From Mahella australiensis 50-1 BON (GTDB lineage Bacteria; Bacillota; Clostridia; Mahellales; Mahellaceae), in the NCBI RefSeq assembly GCF_000213255.1, contig NC_015520.1, positions 1,632,001-1,696,000 of the forward strand: DNA of 64,000 nt, given 5' to 3'. Shown here in pieces: positions 56,440-64,000 of this stretch (positions are counted from its first letter, which is position 1; each line of letters begins with the position of its first letter). The notes beneath the pieces were generated by a model. It did not search any database. It had not been told where the DNA came from and saw nothing but the letters and a program-made list of their open reading frames with translations. The position numbers and the translations under genes are program-made.

Positions 56440-56808
56440 CTAATTCTCCCCGCTTAAATCCGGGCGCAACTGTTTAGCATCGCGAAGATAAATATGTACT
56501 ATATCTTTTTGCGCTTTATCGGTCTCTATCAAAAGCATTACTCTTATACAACTCGGCAAACCACCCCATACGTCCATCTCCTGCAGACACATTATACCGC
56601 AGTGTACAAATCCCATATCTCGTGCAGGCGCACCCGGGTATATGGAGGAAATGTCCGGCGTGCAACTGAATAACATGCTTACCACGTCATCCACAGCTAT
56701 ACCGTTGGCCTCTACGATAGCGGTCAAAAGCTCATGTACGGCATCGCGTACATCATCGGGGCCGTCGGCATCTATGGTAATAGCACCTCTAACAGATCTT
56801 ATAGCCAT
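56440..56808 (-). CDS. aroH: Chorismate mutase, AroH type
   Basis: A monofunctional AroH-class chorismate mutase of 122 residues, which converts chorismate to prephenate. Motifs are IRSVRGAITIDADG with the active-site Arg at about residue 7, ISSIYPGAPARDMGF, and HIYLRDAKQLRPDL with further active-site Arg and Tyr region. The ATG at 56808 follows GGAGGTG; the ORF extending 51 bases further upstream is not needed. It is followed at once by cmk. Confidence 0.95.
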   Translation of the reverse strand: MAIRSVRGAITIDADGPDDVRDAVHELLTAIVEANGIAVDDVVSMLFSCTPDISSIYPGAPARDMGFVHCGIMCLQEMDVWGGLPSCIRVMLLIETDKAQKDIVHIYLRDAKQLRPDLSGEN

Positions 56809-56911
56809 TATATACACCTCCAACAATACTATTGTATCATTTATCAAAATATAATACAATTACATTTGTAATAAGGCTTTATGATAAATATAAGAAAATG
56901 AGGATTGTACC

Positions 56912-57325
56912 ATGGAACAATGGGGAAGTAAAGATGTGGCAAAAGCAGCTATACGGATAAGTCTAACTAAAGACAGAAATGAAGAGGCAGAGTTTAAGAA
57001 CAAATGCAAGCAAATTGGTATTGACGCTGCAGCAGTGGACTACGGTGGCGAATTTACATCATCAATACCTAAGATAATAGAGCGCGCCGTAGTGGCAGCC
57101 AAGCGCGAGGGCATAATAGGCGAATCTCATCTGGAGGAGGGAGCCGTAGCCGGAGCTACCCACGAGGCTTTGAGCCAGCTTATGCCTAAGGCTATGGGCT
57201 TGAATGTGGGCGGAAAACTAGGCATAGCAAGATATGCCGATCACATAAGCGTGGCGATATTCTTCGGCATAGGGCTGCTGAACCTCAATGAGGTGTCTAT
57301 AGGTTTAGGCCATAGGGCTGTATAA
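56912..57325 (+). CDS. hutP: HutP-family RNA-binding regulator
   Basis: The 137-residue protein matches the HutP family, whose Bacillus member is a histidine- and Mg-dependent antiterminator of the hut operon. The ESH motif (His73) and the C-terminal GLGH (His134) correspond, by my memory of the Bacillus protein, to metal-binding histidines; the second His of the Bacillus HxxxH pair is not in the same position. EGAVAGATHEAL is a further family motif. No hut genes are nearby, so the target is unknown. A GAGG site precedes the ATG and a strong terminator follows. Confidence 0.85.
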   Translation: MEQWGSKDVAKAAIRISLTKDRNEEAEFKNKCKQIGIDAAAVDYGGEFTSSIPKIIERAVVAAKREGIIGESHLEEGAVAGATHEALSQLMPKAMGLNVGGKLGIARYADHISVAIFFGIGLLNLNEVSIGLGHRAV

Positions 57326-57328
57326 AAA

Positions 57329-57355
57329 AGGCAGGGTATAAATCCCCTGCCTTTT
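57329..57355 (+). terminator. Terminator after hutP
   Basis: AGGCAGGG (57329-57336) pairs with CCCTGCCT (57345-57352) and is followed by TTT. A similar AGGCAGGG stem ends the giant surface-protein gene at 58807-58829. Confidence 0.85.
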
Positions 57356-57408
57356 CCCAAAGTTGTATTATACTGCCCGATATTGATTGTCTTGTCTTGG
57401 ATCATGTA

Positions 57409-57596
57409 TTATCCTAAAATGATCAAAAAAACTTTCTTTGCAGAGCAATTGAACACCCGTATTTTACATACGCCGTTCGTAGCATCAAATGTAATTTTCT
57501 GCAAAGGAGCTATTCCGGTAGTAGATACCGGCACATCAAACAATAGCTGTATACAGTCGCTGGAAACCGGAATCTGAGAGATGTCTGTTTTATCAT
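57409..57596 (-). pseudogene. Small ORF interrupted by an apparent frameshift at an A-run
   Basis: An ATG (57596) preceded by GGGAGG opens ATG ATA AAA CAG and stops after 28 codons. One base over, the frame is open for about 60 codons to a TAA at 57409-57411 and reads as ordinary protein (ISQIPVSSDCIQLLFDVP, then ITFDATNGVCKIRVFNCS). Adding a single A to the AAAA run just after the start would join the two and give a 62-residue protein. This looks like a one-base deletion, a sequencing error or slippage. I do not recognise the product. Confidence 0.55.
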
Positions 57597-57663
57597 AAGT
57601 CCTCCCAAATTACGTGTTCTTGCTTGTACTCACCTAATAATCATCTATCTCCTACCCGATTTT

Positions 57664-57915
57664 TCAATAAGATAGTATTATCTTTTTGCAATTCCGACAT
57701 ACATATGCCTTTGGCCAAGTAGGCGGTTTTGTAGAAAAAGCATCCGGCGGTAACATAATTGCTCCTTTTTCTTCAAAGGAACTTTGCGAGTATGCGAGGG
57801 GGGCTTTTTGGCCGATCGGCAAGAAATAATTTCCTCCTCGACTTCTGAATGTCCCTTCTTCCATTCTACAACCGCAATATGGACACAGATATTCAATCAA
57901 ATCGTCTTTCATCAT
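57664..57915 (-). CDS. Small zinc-ribbon protein (PF20097-like)
   Basis: An 83-residue protein with two Cys pairs: CPYCGCRMEEG near the start and CRNCKK near the end, a zinc-ribbon layout, with an ILSY tail. The middle carries the SRGGNYFLPIG-type stretch seen in a family of small clostridial zinc-ribbon proteins. Function unknown. Two neighbouring ATGs (57915 and 57912) follow a GGGGGTG site, and they overlap the TGA of a short upstream frame, suggesting coupling. Confidence 0.75.
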   Translation of the reverse strand: MMKDDLIEYLCPYCGCRMEEGTFRSRGGNYFLPIGQKAPLAYSQSSFEEKGAIMLPPDAFSTKPPTWPKAYVCRNCKKIILSY

Positions 57916-58076
57916 GAATAGCTTTTCACCCCCGGGTAAGCATATCCCCAAAAATCACAAAACATCCAATAGGCAACGGCGTTTGTATTCCAAGGAAGAT
58001 ACCCTTCATAATAATATTCTGACGAATATCCTCCTCCGCTCAATGCTACCGATATTTTTCTGCATCGTAAATTCGC
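57912..58076 (-). CDS. Short aromatic-rich open frame upstream of the zinc-ribbon gene
   Basis: An open frame with a possible TTG start at 58043 (43 residues) is very rich in Tyr, Trp, Phe and Gly (SGGGYSSEYYYEGYLPWN, then YWMFCDFWGYAYPG). Its TGA overlaps the ATG of the zinc-ribbon gene. There is no ribosome site at a good distance, so it may be the 3' remnant of a longer gene cut off by the intron fragment that ends at 58093. I cannot name a family. Confidence 0.35.
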   Translation of the reverse strand, partial: ANLRCRKISVALSGGGYSSEYYYEGYLPWNTNAVAYWMFCDFWGYAYPGVKSYS

Positions 58077-58092
58077 TCAATAATGAAAATTG

Positions 58093-58306
58093 GTCGAGTA
58101 GACAGGTCACCGCTTGACACCACCTCCCGGTGTCTGCCCCTCACAGAACCGTACGTACCCTATTGAGGCATACGGCTCTTGCTCATTGCATACCAAAAAG
58201 CAATTGTTCCCATTCTTGTATCAAACTAATCAACCACTCGTTAGCACTACCCCCCATCAACATTCTTCCCTTTGCCAAGTGAACTGCTTAAACAAACCCG
58301 TCGCAC
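58093..58306 (-). mobile_element. Group II intron remnant with domains V and VI
   Basis: On the minus strand 58178-58146 folds as domain V: GAGCCGTA pairs with TACGGTTC, the AGC catalytic triad is at positions 2-4, and a CG bulge sits at the usual place. It has 33 bases against the usual 34. Domain VI follows (about 58140-58100), with a bulged-A context GGTGACCTGTC, and the 3' end reads CTACTCGAC at 58093, close to lactococcal Ll.LtrB. The only nearby 5'-type GTGCGAC lies at 58306-58300. If that is the start, domains I-IV and the maturase are almost wholly lost. The domain V/VI call is strong; the 5' boundary is a guess. Confidence 0.78.
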
Positions 58307-58388
58307 TATCCATCCAAGGAAATCCTGTGGATTTATTCTAACCGTTTGCTTACAGTAATATAATACTACTCGATCTATTATTTGTCTA

Positions 58389-58541
58389 CTACCCGATCGG
58401 GTAGTCTTTTGTTAATAATTTTCCCAATATTTGATCATCGCTTATAATTCCATATTCAATGGCAACGGCTACAGCTTCACAAACACTGTGCACACCGAGC
58501 ATCTGTCTGTCGTCTGACAACTTTACCTCACTTTCACGCAT
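58389..58541 (-). CDS. 50-residue ORF of unknown function
   Basis: An ATG at 58541 follows GGAG with nine-base spacing. The 50-residue acidic, helical product (VKLSDDRQMLGVHSVCEAV, then EYGIISDDQILGKLL) ends at a palindromic CTACCCGATCGGGTAG that includes its stop. It looks like ordinary protein, perhaps the C-terminal part of a helix-rich regulator, but I cannot assign it. Confidence 0.4.
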   Translation of the reverse strand: MRESEVKLSDDRQMLGVHSVCEAVAVAIEYGIISDDQILGKLLTKDYPIG

Positions 58542-58806
58542 AACTCATATCTCCAATCTGCTCTTCTATATATAAGAGGGTTAAAAGGGTGAAATAGTTT
58601 TATAATCAGCCATGAAAATTTTTATCTAGATGAAGTGTTTCATAATATGCCAAATTCACCTACTACAGGCTCATCAATTACCAAGCCTGTGAGATACCTA
58701 CTACGAAAACAGCTTACGCCATTTTTATCCATGGTTGTGATGGTAAGATCAAAAGACGCTGAATAGTCACGAATCATTCATGCTCCTATATGCATAGCAT
58801 AAGAAA
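58542..58806. repeat. Gene-free region with repeat blocks shared with 6686-6959
   Basis: I see no gene. The stretch 58731-58771 matches 6919-6959 at 34 of 41 positions, ending in an identical GCTGAATAGTCAC. The segment near 58675-58705, read inverted, shares CTCACAGGCTTGGTAA and flanking bases with 6785-6810. CCTACTAC occurs on both sides of it as a short direct repeat. Confidence 0.55.
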
Positions 58807-58829
58807 AGGCAGGGTATCATACCCTGCCT
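58807..58829 (-). terminator. Terminator of the giant surface-protein gene
   Basis: A perfect 9-bp stem (58807-58815 with 58821-58829) and 5-base loop, followed on the minus strand by TTTTCTT, 59 bases after the surface-protein stop. Confidence 0.88.
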
Positions 58830-58888
58830 ATATCATTCCTATAGTGCATATCCTTGAATTTTATCTTTTGATATATGCGCTATTCTTT

Positions 58889-61800
58889 TTAGCTTTGATC
58901 CCCCGCCAATTCTTTCAACGTCCGCTCGATATCCTTGCCGACCACGCCTTCTCCGCCAAAGATAGTTATCTTAGCCAGTTTCATTGACTTGACGTAATCC
59001 GCTATCCGCTCGGAGAGATTGCGGCCTGTCAGAATAATCGGAGCCTTGTGTTTGGCCGCATAAACGCTGCCGGCCAATGCGTCCGGAAAATCGTTCCCGG
59101 TGGCTATACATACGGCCTGGCTCCCCAAATTGAAGTATTCCGCTATAGCAAGCGAGGTGGCATATCGGTCGGCGCCGCCGATCCTTATGATATCCTTCGC
59201 CCCCAAACCGCTGATTTCGGCGGCCTGACTCTCCACCGCTTCACTGATCGCTCCTTCAAGACCGATGATATAGACTTTGCTCGGCTTGATTGCGGCGATC
59301 TTCTGATTCACAGCGTCGCCGATCCCGTCTTTTTGAACCAAGAGAATGGGGAACTGGTTCTGGGCCGCGATACTGCTCACGGCTAAAGCATCTGGATAAT
59401 TCTCTCCGCTGGCCAGTACAATTGGGGTCCCTGTCTTTACATTTAATTGCTTAACTATTTCGGCAGCGGTTTCATAGCGAGTCTCTCCGGCTATTCTGGT
59501 GATATGATTGAAACCGCTATCCTGTATCTTATCTTCTATACCGCTGCCGACAACGTCAGTGCCTCCGAGGATATAGACCGTCCCTTCTGGTTTCAGATTG
59601 GATTTCAGGTAATCTATGACCTTTTCCTGATCTGCTTCTGGTCTGCCTACCAGGAGAATAGGCGCGTCGAGCTGATAGGCCAGGACGCTTCCTGCCAGAG
59701 CGTCCGGATAATCATCGGCTCTGGTTAAAACAGCATTGGTCACTTTATCCGGATAAGTTGCTTTGGCAATGGACAGCGCCGTGTCGATCCTGGTTTGCCC
59801 CGCAAGTCTTGAAAGTGTGGAAGCTTCATTGATGAGGATGTTCAATGTCTGCGTATCGCTACCTTCATTGTTTGTCGCTTTGATCGTAAAATTGAACGTT
59901 CCCGCTGTCGTCGGCGTGCCGGAAATGATGCCGCCGCTTGAAAGCGTCAGGCCGTCCGGCAAGCTGCCGCTATATACCGTCCATGTAATGGGTGCGTCAC
60001 CTCCGGCCACAAGCGTCTGGTTGTAAGCCGTACCCACCGCGCCTACCGACAGTGAGGTCGTGGCGATTGTCGGCGCCGTACCTATTGGCGTCGGGCCCGG
60101 CTGGGTCCTTGGCGTAAAGCTTATTGAATAATAGGTTTTTTGCGTTCCGTCCTCCGACGTTACCTCCAGCTTGATTTTAGAGCTCCCTATGGGAAGGCCT
60201 ACTTTTATGCTGCCGCTCGCGACTTCTCCGTTTACCTTTACGATTGCGCCGGGGGCCTCCGTCATGAAGCTGACAAGCGTTGAGTTGGGTGCCGTATAGG
60301 AAGTAGCACAGACATAATTGCCATCTTTGTCAATGATGAAGTCCGAAAGCCGCACGGCCAAGCCCTCAAAGCTGAGCGCCGAGAGCTTCGCGTTATCGCT
60401 CGCCAGCACTAAATCCCCGTAAGTCGCCACGACGCGGTTTCCACTTCGGTCGAATGTGAAATCATGGCTTTCGGTTTCCTCGCCGTCAAGCCCGATAAGG
60501 CTGCCGCTGTCACCCGTGTATGTCTGCTGCCGCTCTAGCACGTTTCCGCCGGCGTCGAGCAGGGCTACGATGAGGTTGCCCGAGGTTCTGCTCCCGAGGG
60601 AATTGTTGCGCAGTAAGATGTTTGCCGTGGTTTTGTTATCTCCCGACAGACCCTGCTCCGTTGTAATGCTGACAAGCCTGCCGCTGCGGGCCAAGGCGCT
60701 CTCGAACAGCACGGAGCCGCTGTTGTTGCTGCTGAAATATTCCGGCAGAACGGCGGTATCGCTTCCGCTCTTCTCTTCCGCCCACGCGTTGGCATAGAGC
60801 CGGATCCCCGAATCAGGGATTTCCCGAAGGCCCGCGTCCGTCACATACTGGCCTATGTCAAAGCTCGCCTCGAGCGTGAAAGCGCCCTCGTCGATCAGCT
60901 TCAGCGCGTCCTCGCCGGAGACGGACAAGGTTTTGTCCGCGTTCACGGTGACGCCGGGCGAGCCGCAGGCCACGCTCTGAATGTTCTTAAACAGCACGTC
61001 GTCGTAGAAGCCAAGCCGCACGCTGCGGTCTTTACCGCCTGCCAGTGTGGCGGCGGAGCCATTATAAAGGGTAAGCCGCAGCGTGCGGATCCCCTTATCC
61101 TCCGAGGTCACCCTGAGCTGAGAGATCCCCACGTCTGGATAGTCCAGATATACCGTTCCGGTCGTCGTATCGGTATCCCCTCCGAAATGCGCCATGAGGG
61201 TATAATCGAGATTTCCGATCACGCCGCCCACAGAATACCAGCAGGTCAGCGTTTTGCTTTCATTGGGATAGAGATCAAGGTTGTCGAATGTCGTCGTGTC
61301 GGCCTTGATTTTGACGTCCATGCTGTCGATCGGATCCATGCCCGCGTTGAATACGGTGAACTGAATGGGCGTCAGCGTATTCAGACTCAGGTTCGCGTAG
61401 TCCGCCGTCAGGGCGTCCAGCCGCACCCGGTTTTCATAGGTCGCCGTGGCGGTAAAGAGTTTGACCTCATCGTTTGCCACATAAACATCGTTTCCGTCAG
61501 GATCTTTGTAAACGGTGTATGTGTTAGGGTCATTCAGATAGATATCCTTGTATTCCGAGCCCTGAATCACGGATTTGACGGTTTTCCCGTCGCCGCTCGC
61601 CACATAGGCGTCGAAATGATCCAGAAGCGTGCGCTCCGGAAGCTCAGCCACGTCCAGCGCAGCTGAAATCCTGATATCGGCGCCATCTTTAATGAATTTC
61701 ACCGCGCGGAGTATCCCGTGGTCGGTTTCTCCCGCGTCGTTCTTTTTGCTCTCCGGCCAGAGGATGGAGAGGTTAGCGATATCGTTCATGGCGCCGCTCA

Positions 61801-63997
61801 TTTTAACGAAGTGGAAGTTCCCGTCTATATTGACCGCGTTCCCGCTCGCCGCCCGCGCGATGGATTCGATAAAGCTGTTGGACAGCGCGCCCGCGCCGTC
61901 GACGGCTGCCAGACGGATATCGCTCAGGCCGTTCCGCACACTGTGCCAGCCGAGGACGAAGCGCTCGTCGCCCGACGCAAATTTCACTGCGGCAATCTGC
62001 GGATTTTCGTCCAGCCATTCGTCCTGTGTGACGATGGAGCTGAAGGAGGGTTCTCCCGCGGCGTTCACGATGGCGTAGCCTATCTCATAGTCAGCGGCGC
62101 TATTATCCGCGCTGTCGGTGTCCAGCGTATAGGCCACCGCCGCGGTGCCGTCGGACAGCATGGCTGCCTCGATGCCCTTGACCGCGCCGGAGGTGCCGTT
62201 GTAGAGCTGCTTTGGTGTGCTCCAGCCGCTGCCGTTATAAATGCTGTAGAGGATGTAATCCTGTTGGGAGAAATTCAGAAGGTTTTGCGCATTTCCGGAG
62301 TACACGCCGCGCCATGCAGCGATGGCCTTGCCGCCGCTCGTCGCCACGACAGGGGCGAGATCCGGACTCGCGTTATCCGTCAGGCGCGTAGCCGTCCAAT
62401 TGGTACCGTCATAGACGGCGGCCACGATCTCCGTACCGTTCATCAGCAGCGCCTGCTCCGCGTCGCTCAGCGTTTGCCCGGCGGTTTTGCCGGGAAGGCT
62501 CGCGTTCTGCCGGATCCAGGCGGCCGCCGCAAAGCTTCCATCTCCCGCGAGGCTGAGGCCGCTGTCACCGTAGCCGTCGAAGCCGGACGGGGCCGCGATC
62601 TCGCTACCCTGAAGATAGCTGCCGCCGCTGAGGCGCGTGGCGTAGATCCTGGTATCGGCGACATCCGGGCTGTTGTTGTCGAAAGCGTACAGCAATAGCT
62701 GTCCGTCGTCGGATACCAAAGGCAGTGCATACGGATAGGCGTTTGTCTGGAGCGGCTCCAGCGCGTTGGGAGAGTCGAGCGATAAGAACGACATGCGCCG
62801 TTTCCCCGTGCCCCAGCTCCGCGCAAACCGCTCGAGATATTCGCGGCTTTGTAGAGTAGCGGTGGAGCTTATCGGTGCAAGGCCGCTTCCTCCGGCACTT
62901 GCCGCCAGCACCGACATTTTCAGTCCGCTGCCGGTGTTTTCCCAATAATTGTCGATGTTATCCCAATCGTTAAATTTAAAGGTGGTGCTGAGGGAACCAG
63001 ACGCCAGCACAAGCTCATATGAGATGAAAAGTAATTGCGCCACGAATTTGATGCCCACCTCGCCCGAAAGTTGAAGGGCCTGCCCGTTGATCTGGCGCTT
63101 TACCCCGTCGGCCAGATAGGTTCGCGACAGAAACTTGTTCTGGTTGTCGAAGGCGAGCTTTCCGAACAGCCCGATCTTCAGCGCCACCACCGAATAATCG
63201 AAGCCGAGGCCGCCGAAGGCGTTCACATAGGCGTTGATCCGCAGCGTGGTCAGGTAATCGTTGACGGAATCCCCGGTTACGGTAGTCGCCCATTCCAGAC
63301 CGGTCGTTTCGTCGTAGCGGACGGCTGCCTTGAAATCGATCTGCAAGGCCCCCCCGACGCCAAAGGTGGCCGTTAAAGGAACCGGGCCCGCCTGCGCGTT
63401 GATACTGTAGGTATAGCTCATGCCGAAGCCGGCGGTGAAGCCGCCGCCCAGCACATAGATTTCCCATTTTCCCTTCTCGAAGTTATACTGAATCTGCGCC
63501 TCGAAATAACCCTCCAATTGCCCGCCGAAATCGGTTGAACTGTTGCCTTTTCCTTTTTGTTGATTGGCCTCGGCATCGTCGTATGTCTTACCGGGATCGT
63601 AAGAACCCCTAGCCATATCCGTAAGGTCGTTGAGGCTGGGCGCCGTGCTCAGATTGGACTCGGCAAGTTTATAGTCAAAAGCCAGCCCGTTTTGATCATA
63701 ATCCACCTCGTCCAGGCCCAGGCTATTGTAGCCTGCCCAGATAAAGGCGTTGAACACTGCGTTATCCTCGCCGGGGGTGATAAGCATCTTGAAGCTGGAA
63801 CCGCCAACGGGACCGCTCAGCTTGCCCATCAGTTCCATCAAGCCGTTTACAATCTTGTTCGAATTGCTCATTTCGGCGCCTTTTACCACGCCGCTTTTGC
63901 TTTGCAGGTCCACCATCATCCCGGTAATGTCCTCCGACTCGGTCAGCTTGGGCACCCGGGTCAGGTCCACCGCCCGCGGTGACACGGGCAGCTCCAT
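58889..63997 (-). CDS. Very large surface protein with cell-wall-binding repeats, 5' end missing
   Basis: The gene runs off the right edge; 1702 residues are visible. The ectodomain has beta-rich propeller-like sequence (about 390-800), CARDB-like segments (about 870-1090), a cadherin-like beta-sandwich (about 1200-1290), a putative Ig domain (about 1310-1390; DGLTLSSGGIISGTPT) and three cell-wall-binding type 2 repeats to the end (RLAGQTRIDT, RIAGETRYET and RIGGADRYAT openings; DYPDALAGS, NYPDALAVS and DFPDALAGS motifs). These repeats bind anionic wall polymers in clostridial S-layer proteins. Upstream of about 60,400 the DNA is markedly richer in GC than the C-terminal part and the rest of the window, suggesting acquired ectodomain DNA. 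The signal peptide must lie outside. Confidence 0.88.
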   Translation of the reverse strand: MELPVSPRAVDLTRVPKLTESEDITGMMVDLQSKSGVVKGAEMSNSNKIVNGLMELMGKLSGPVGGSSFKMLITPGEDNAVFNAFIWAGYNSLGLDEVDYDQNGLAFDYKLAESNLSTAPSLNDLTDMARGSYDPGKTYDDAEANQQKGKGNSSTDFGGQLEGYFEAQIQYNFEKGKWEIYVLGGGFTAGFGMSYTYSINAQAGPVPLTATFGVGGALQIDFKAAVRYDETTGLEWATTVTGDSVNDYLTTLRINAYVNAFGGLGFDYSVVALKIGLFGKLAFDNQNKFLSRTYLADGVKRQINGQALQLSGEVGIKFVAQLLFISYELVLASGSLSTTFKFNDWDNIDNYWENTGSGLKMSVLAASAGGSGLAPISSTATLQSREYLERFARSWGTGKRRMSFLSLDSPNALEPLQTNAYPYALPLVSDDGQLLLYAFDNNSPDVADTRIYATRLSGGSYLQGSEIAAPSGFDGYGDSGLSLAGDGSFAAAAWIRQNASLPGKTAGQTLSDAEQALLMNGTEIVAAVYDGTNWTATRLTDNASPDLAPVVATSGGKAIAAWRGVYSGNAQNLLNFSQQDYILYSIYNGSGWSTPKQLYNGTSGAVKGIEAAMLSDGTAAVAYTLDTDSADNSAADYEIGYAIVNAAGEPSFSSIVTQDEWLDENPQIAAVKFASGDERFVLGWHSVRNGLSDIRLAAVDGAGALSNSFIESIARAASGNAVNIDGNFHFVKMSGAMNDIANLSILWPESKKNDAGETDHGILRAVKFIKDGADIRISAALDVAELPERTLLDHFDAYVASGDGKTVKSVIQGSEYKDIYLNDPNTYTVYKDPDGNDVYVANDEVKLFTATATYENRVRLDALTADYANLSLNTLTPIQFTVFNAGMDPIDSMDVKIKADTTTFDNLDLYPNESKTLTCWYSVGGVIGNLDYTLMAHFGGDTDTTTGTVYLDYPDVGISQLRVTSEDKGIRTLRLTLYNGSAATLAGGKDRSVRLGFYDDVLFKNIQSVACGSPGVTVNADKTLSVSGEDALKLIDEGAFTLEASFDIGQYVTDAGLREIPDSGIRLYANAWAEEKSGSDTAVLPEYFSSNNSGSVLFESALARSGRLVSITTEQGLSGDNKTTANILLRNNSLGSRTSGNLIVALLDAGGNVLERQQTYTGDSGSLIGLDGEETESHDFTFDRSGNRVVATYGDLVLASDNAKLSALSFEGLAVRLSDFIIDKDGNYVCATSYTAPNSTLVSFMTEAPGAIVKVNGEVASGSIKVGLPIGSSKIKLEVTSEDGTQKTYYSISFTPRTQPGPTPIGTAPTIATTSLSVGAVGTAYNQTLVAGGDAPITWTVYSGSLPDGLTLSSGGIISGTPTTAGTFNFTIKATNNEGSDTQTLNILINEASTLSRLAGQTRIDTALSIAKATYPDKVTNAVLTRADDYPDALAGSVLAYQLDAPILLVGRPEADQEKVIDYLKSNLKPEGTVYILGGTDVVGSGIEDKIQDSGFNHITRIAGETRYETAAEIVKQLNVKTGTPIVLASGENYPDALAVSSIAAQNQFPILLVQKDGIGDAVNQKIAAIKPSKVYIIGLEGAISEAVESQAAEISGLGAKDIIRIGGADRYATSLAIAEYFNLGSQAVCIATGNDFPDALAGSVYAAKHKAPIILTGRNLSERIADYVKSMKLAKITIFGGEGVVGKDIERTLKELAGDQS

Positions 63998-64000
63998 CAG

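Noticed and set aside
58114-58341. A plus-strand 75-codon frame over the intron remnant
   Set aside because: It runs antisense to domain V and VI structure and carries no protein-like pattern.
61718-62698. A 326-codon plus-strand open frame inside the giant surface-protein gene
   Set aside because: It is antisense to a protein with clear domain logic, and long antisense frames are expected in GC-rich coding DNA.

Overview
The window reads as chromosome of a spore-forming, flagellated, low-to-medium GC Firmicute of the class Clostridia. The evidence is a complete spoIIGA-sigE-sigG block beside ftsA-ftsZ, a PASTA-containing SpoVD/FtsI-type PBP at the head of the division cluster, a YlmC/YmxH protein, a meso-DAP-type MurE and two flagellins. 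Gene content and order recall Thermoanaerobacterales-like organisms such as Mahella; that name is my inference only. No rRNA, tRNA, CRISPR array or intact transposase was seen.

Layout. 1-4200 (mostly minus): a large membrane-anchored protein, a YkuK-type protein and RodZ. 4300-6685 (plus): argD and carA, with a promoter covered by two ARG boxes. 6686-6955: a gene-free, hairpin-rich repeat. 6956-11135: an HtrA-type protease (minus), then pyrG and an orphan PAS histidine kinase (plus). 11132-15436 (minus): a membrane protein, an arginyl-tRNA synthetase-like protein without the catalytic motifs, murI and ddl. 15437-16057: no gene, but a 457-bp nested palindromic element. 16058-18984 (plus): a lipoprotein class B PBP and a sugar isomerase/epimerase-like TIM-barrel protein.

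19000-32400 (minus) is a flagellin and flagellin-glycosylation locus. Two tandem flagellins sit behind a sigma-D-type promoter, followed by flaG, a small helical protein, a Maf-type glycosyltransferase and a nonulosonic (pseudaminic-like) acid pathway: PseB-, PseC-, PseI-, PseF- and PseG-like proteins. No PseH acetyltransferase is recognisable. Instead the block carries a radical SAM/SPASM protein, an ATP-grasp ligase and a HAD hydrolase joined by ATGA overlaps, plus an extra SDR epimerase. This is the best candidate in the window for an undescribed variant pathway.

32400-34250: a truncated PD-(D/E)XK remnant, an orphan protein with Ca-binding-like Asp/Gly loops, and ylmC. 34326-55582 (minus) is the sporulation and division supercluster, in transcription order mraZ, rsmH, ftsL, spoVD/ftsI, murE, murF, mraY, murD, ftsW, murG, murA, ftsQ, two DUF881 genes, sbp, ftsA, ftsZ, an amidase, spoIIGA, sigE and sigG. 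MraZ-type AGTGG repeats precede mraZ, and murC and murB are absent. 55759-57325: cmk and aroH (minus) and a HutP-family gene (plus). 57360-58890 is a patchwork of small ORFs, a frameshifted ORF and a group II intron remnant. 58889-64000 (minus, running off the right edge) is a very large surface protein with a GC-rich ectodomain and three C-terminal cell-wall-binding type 2 repeats.
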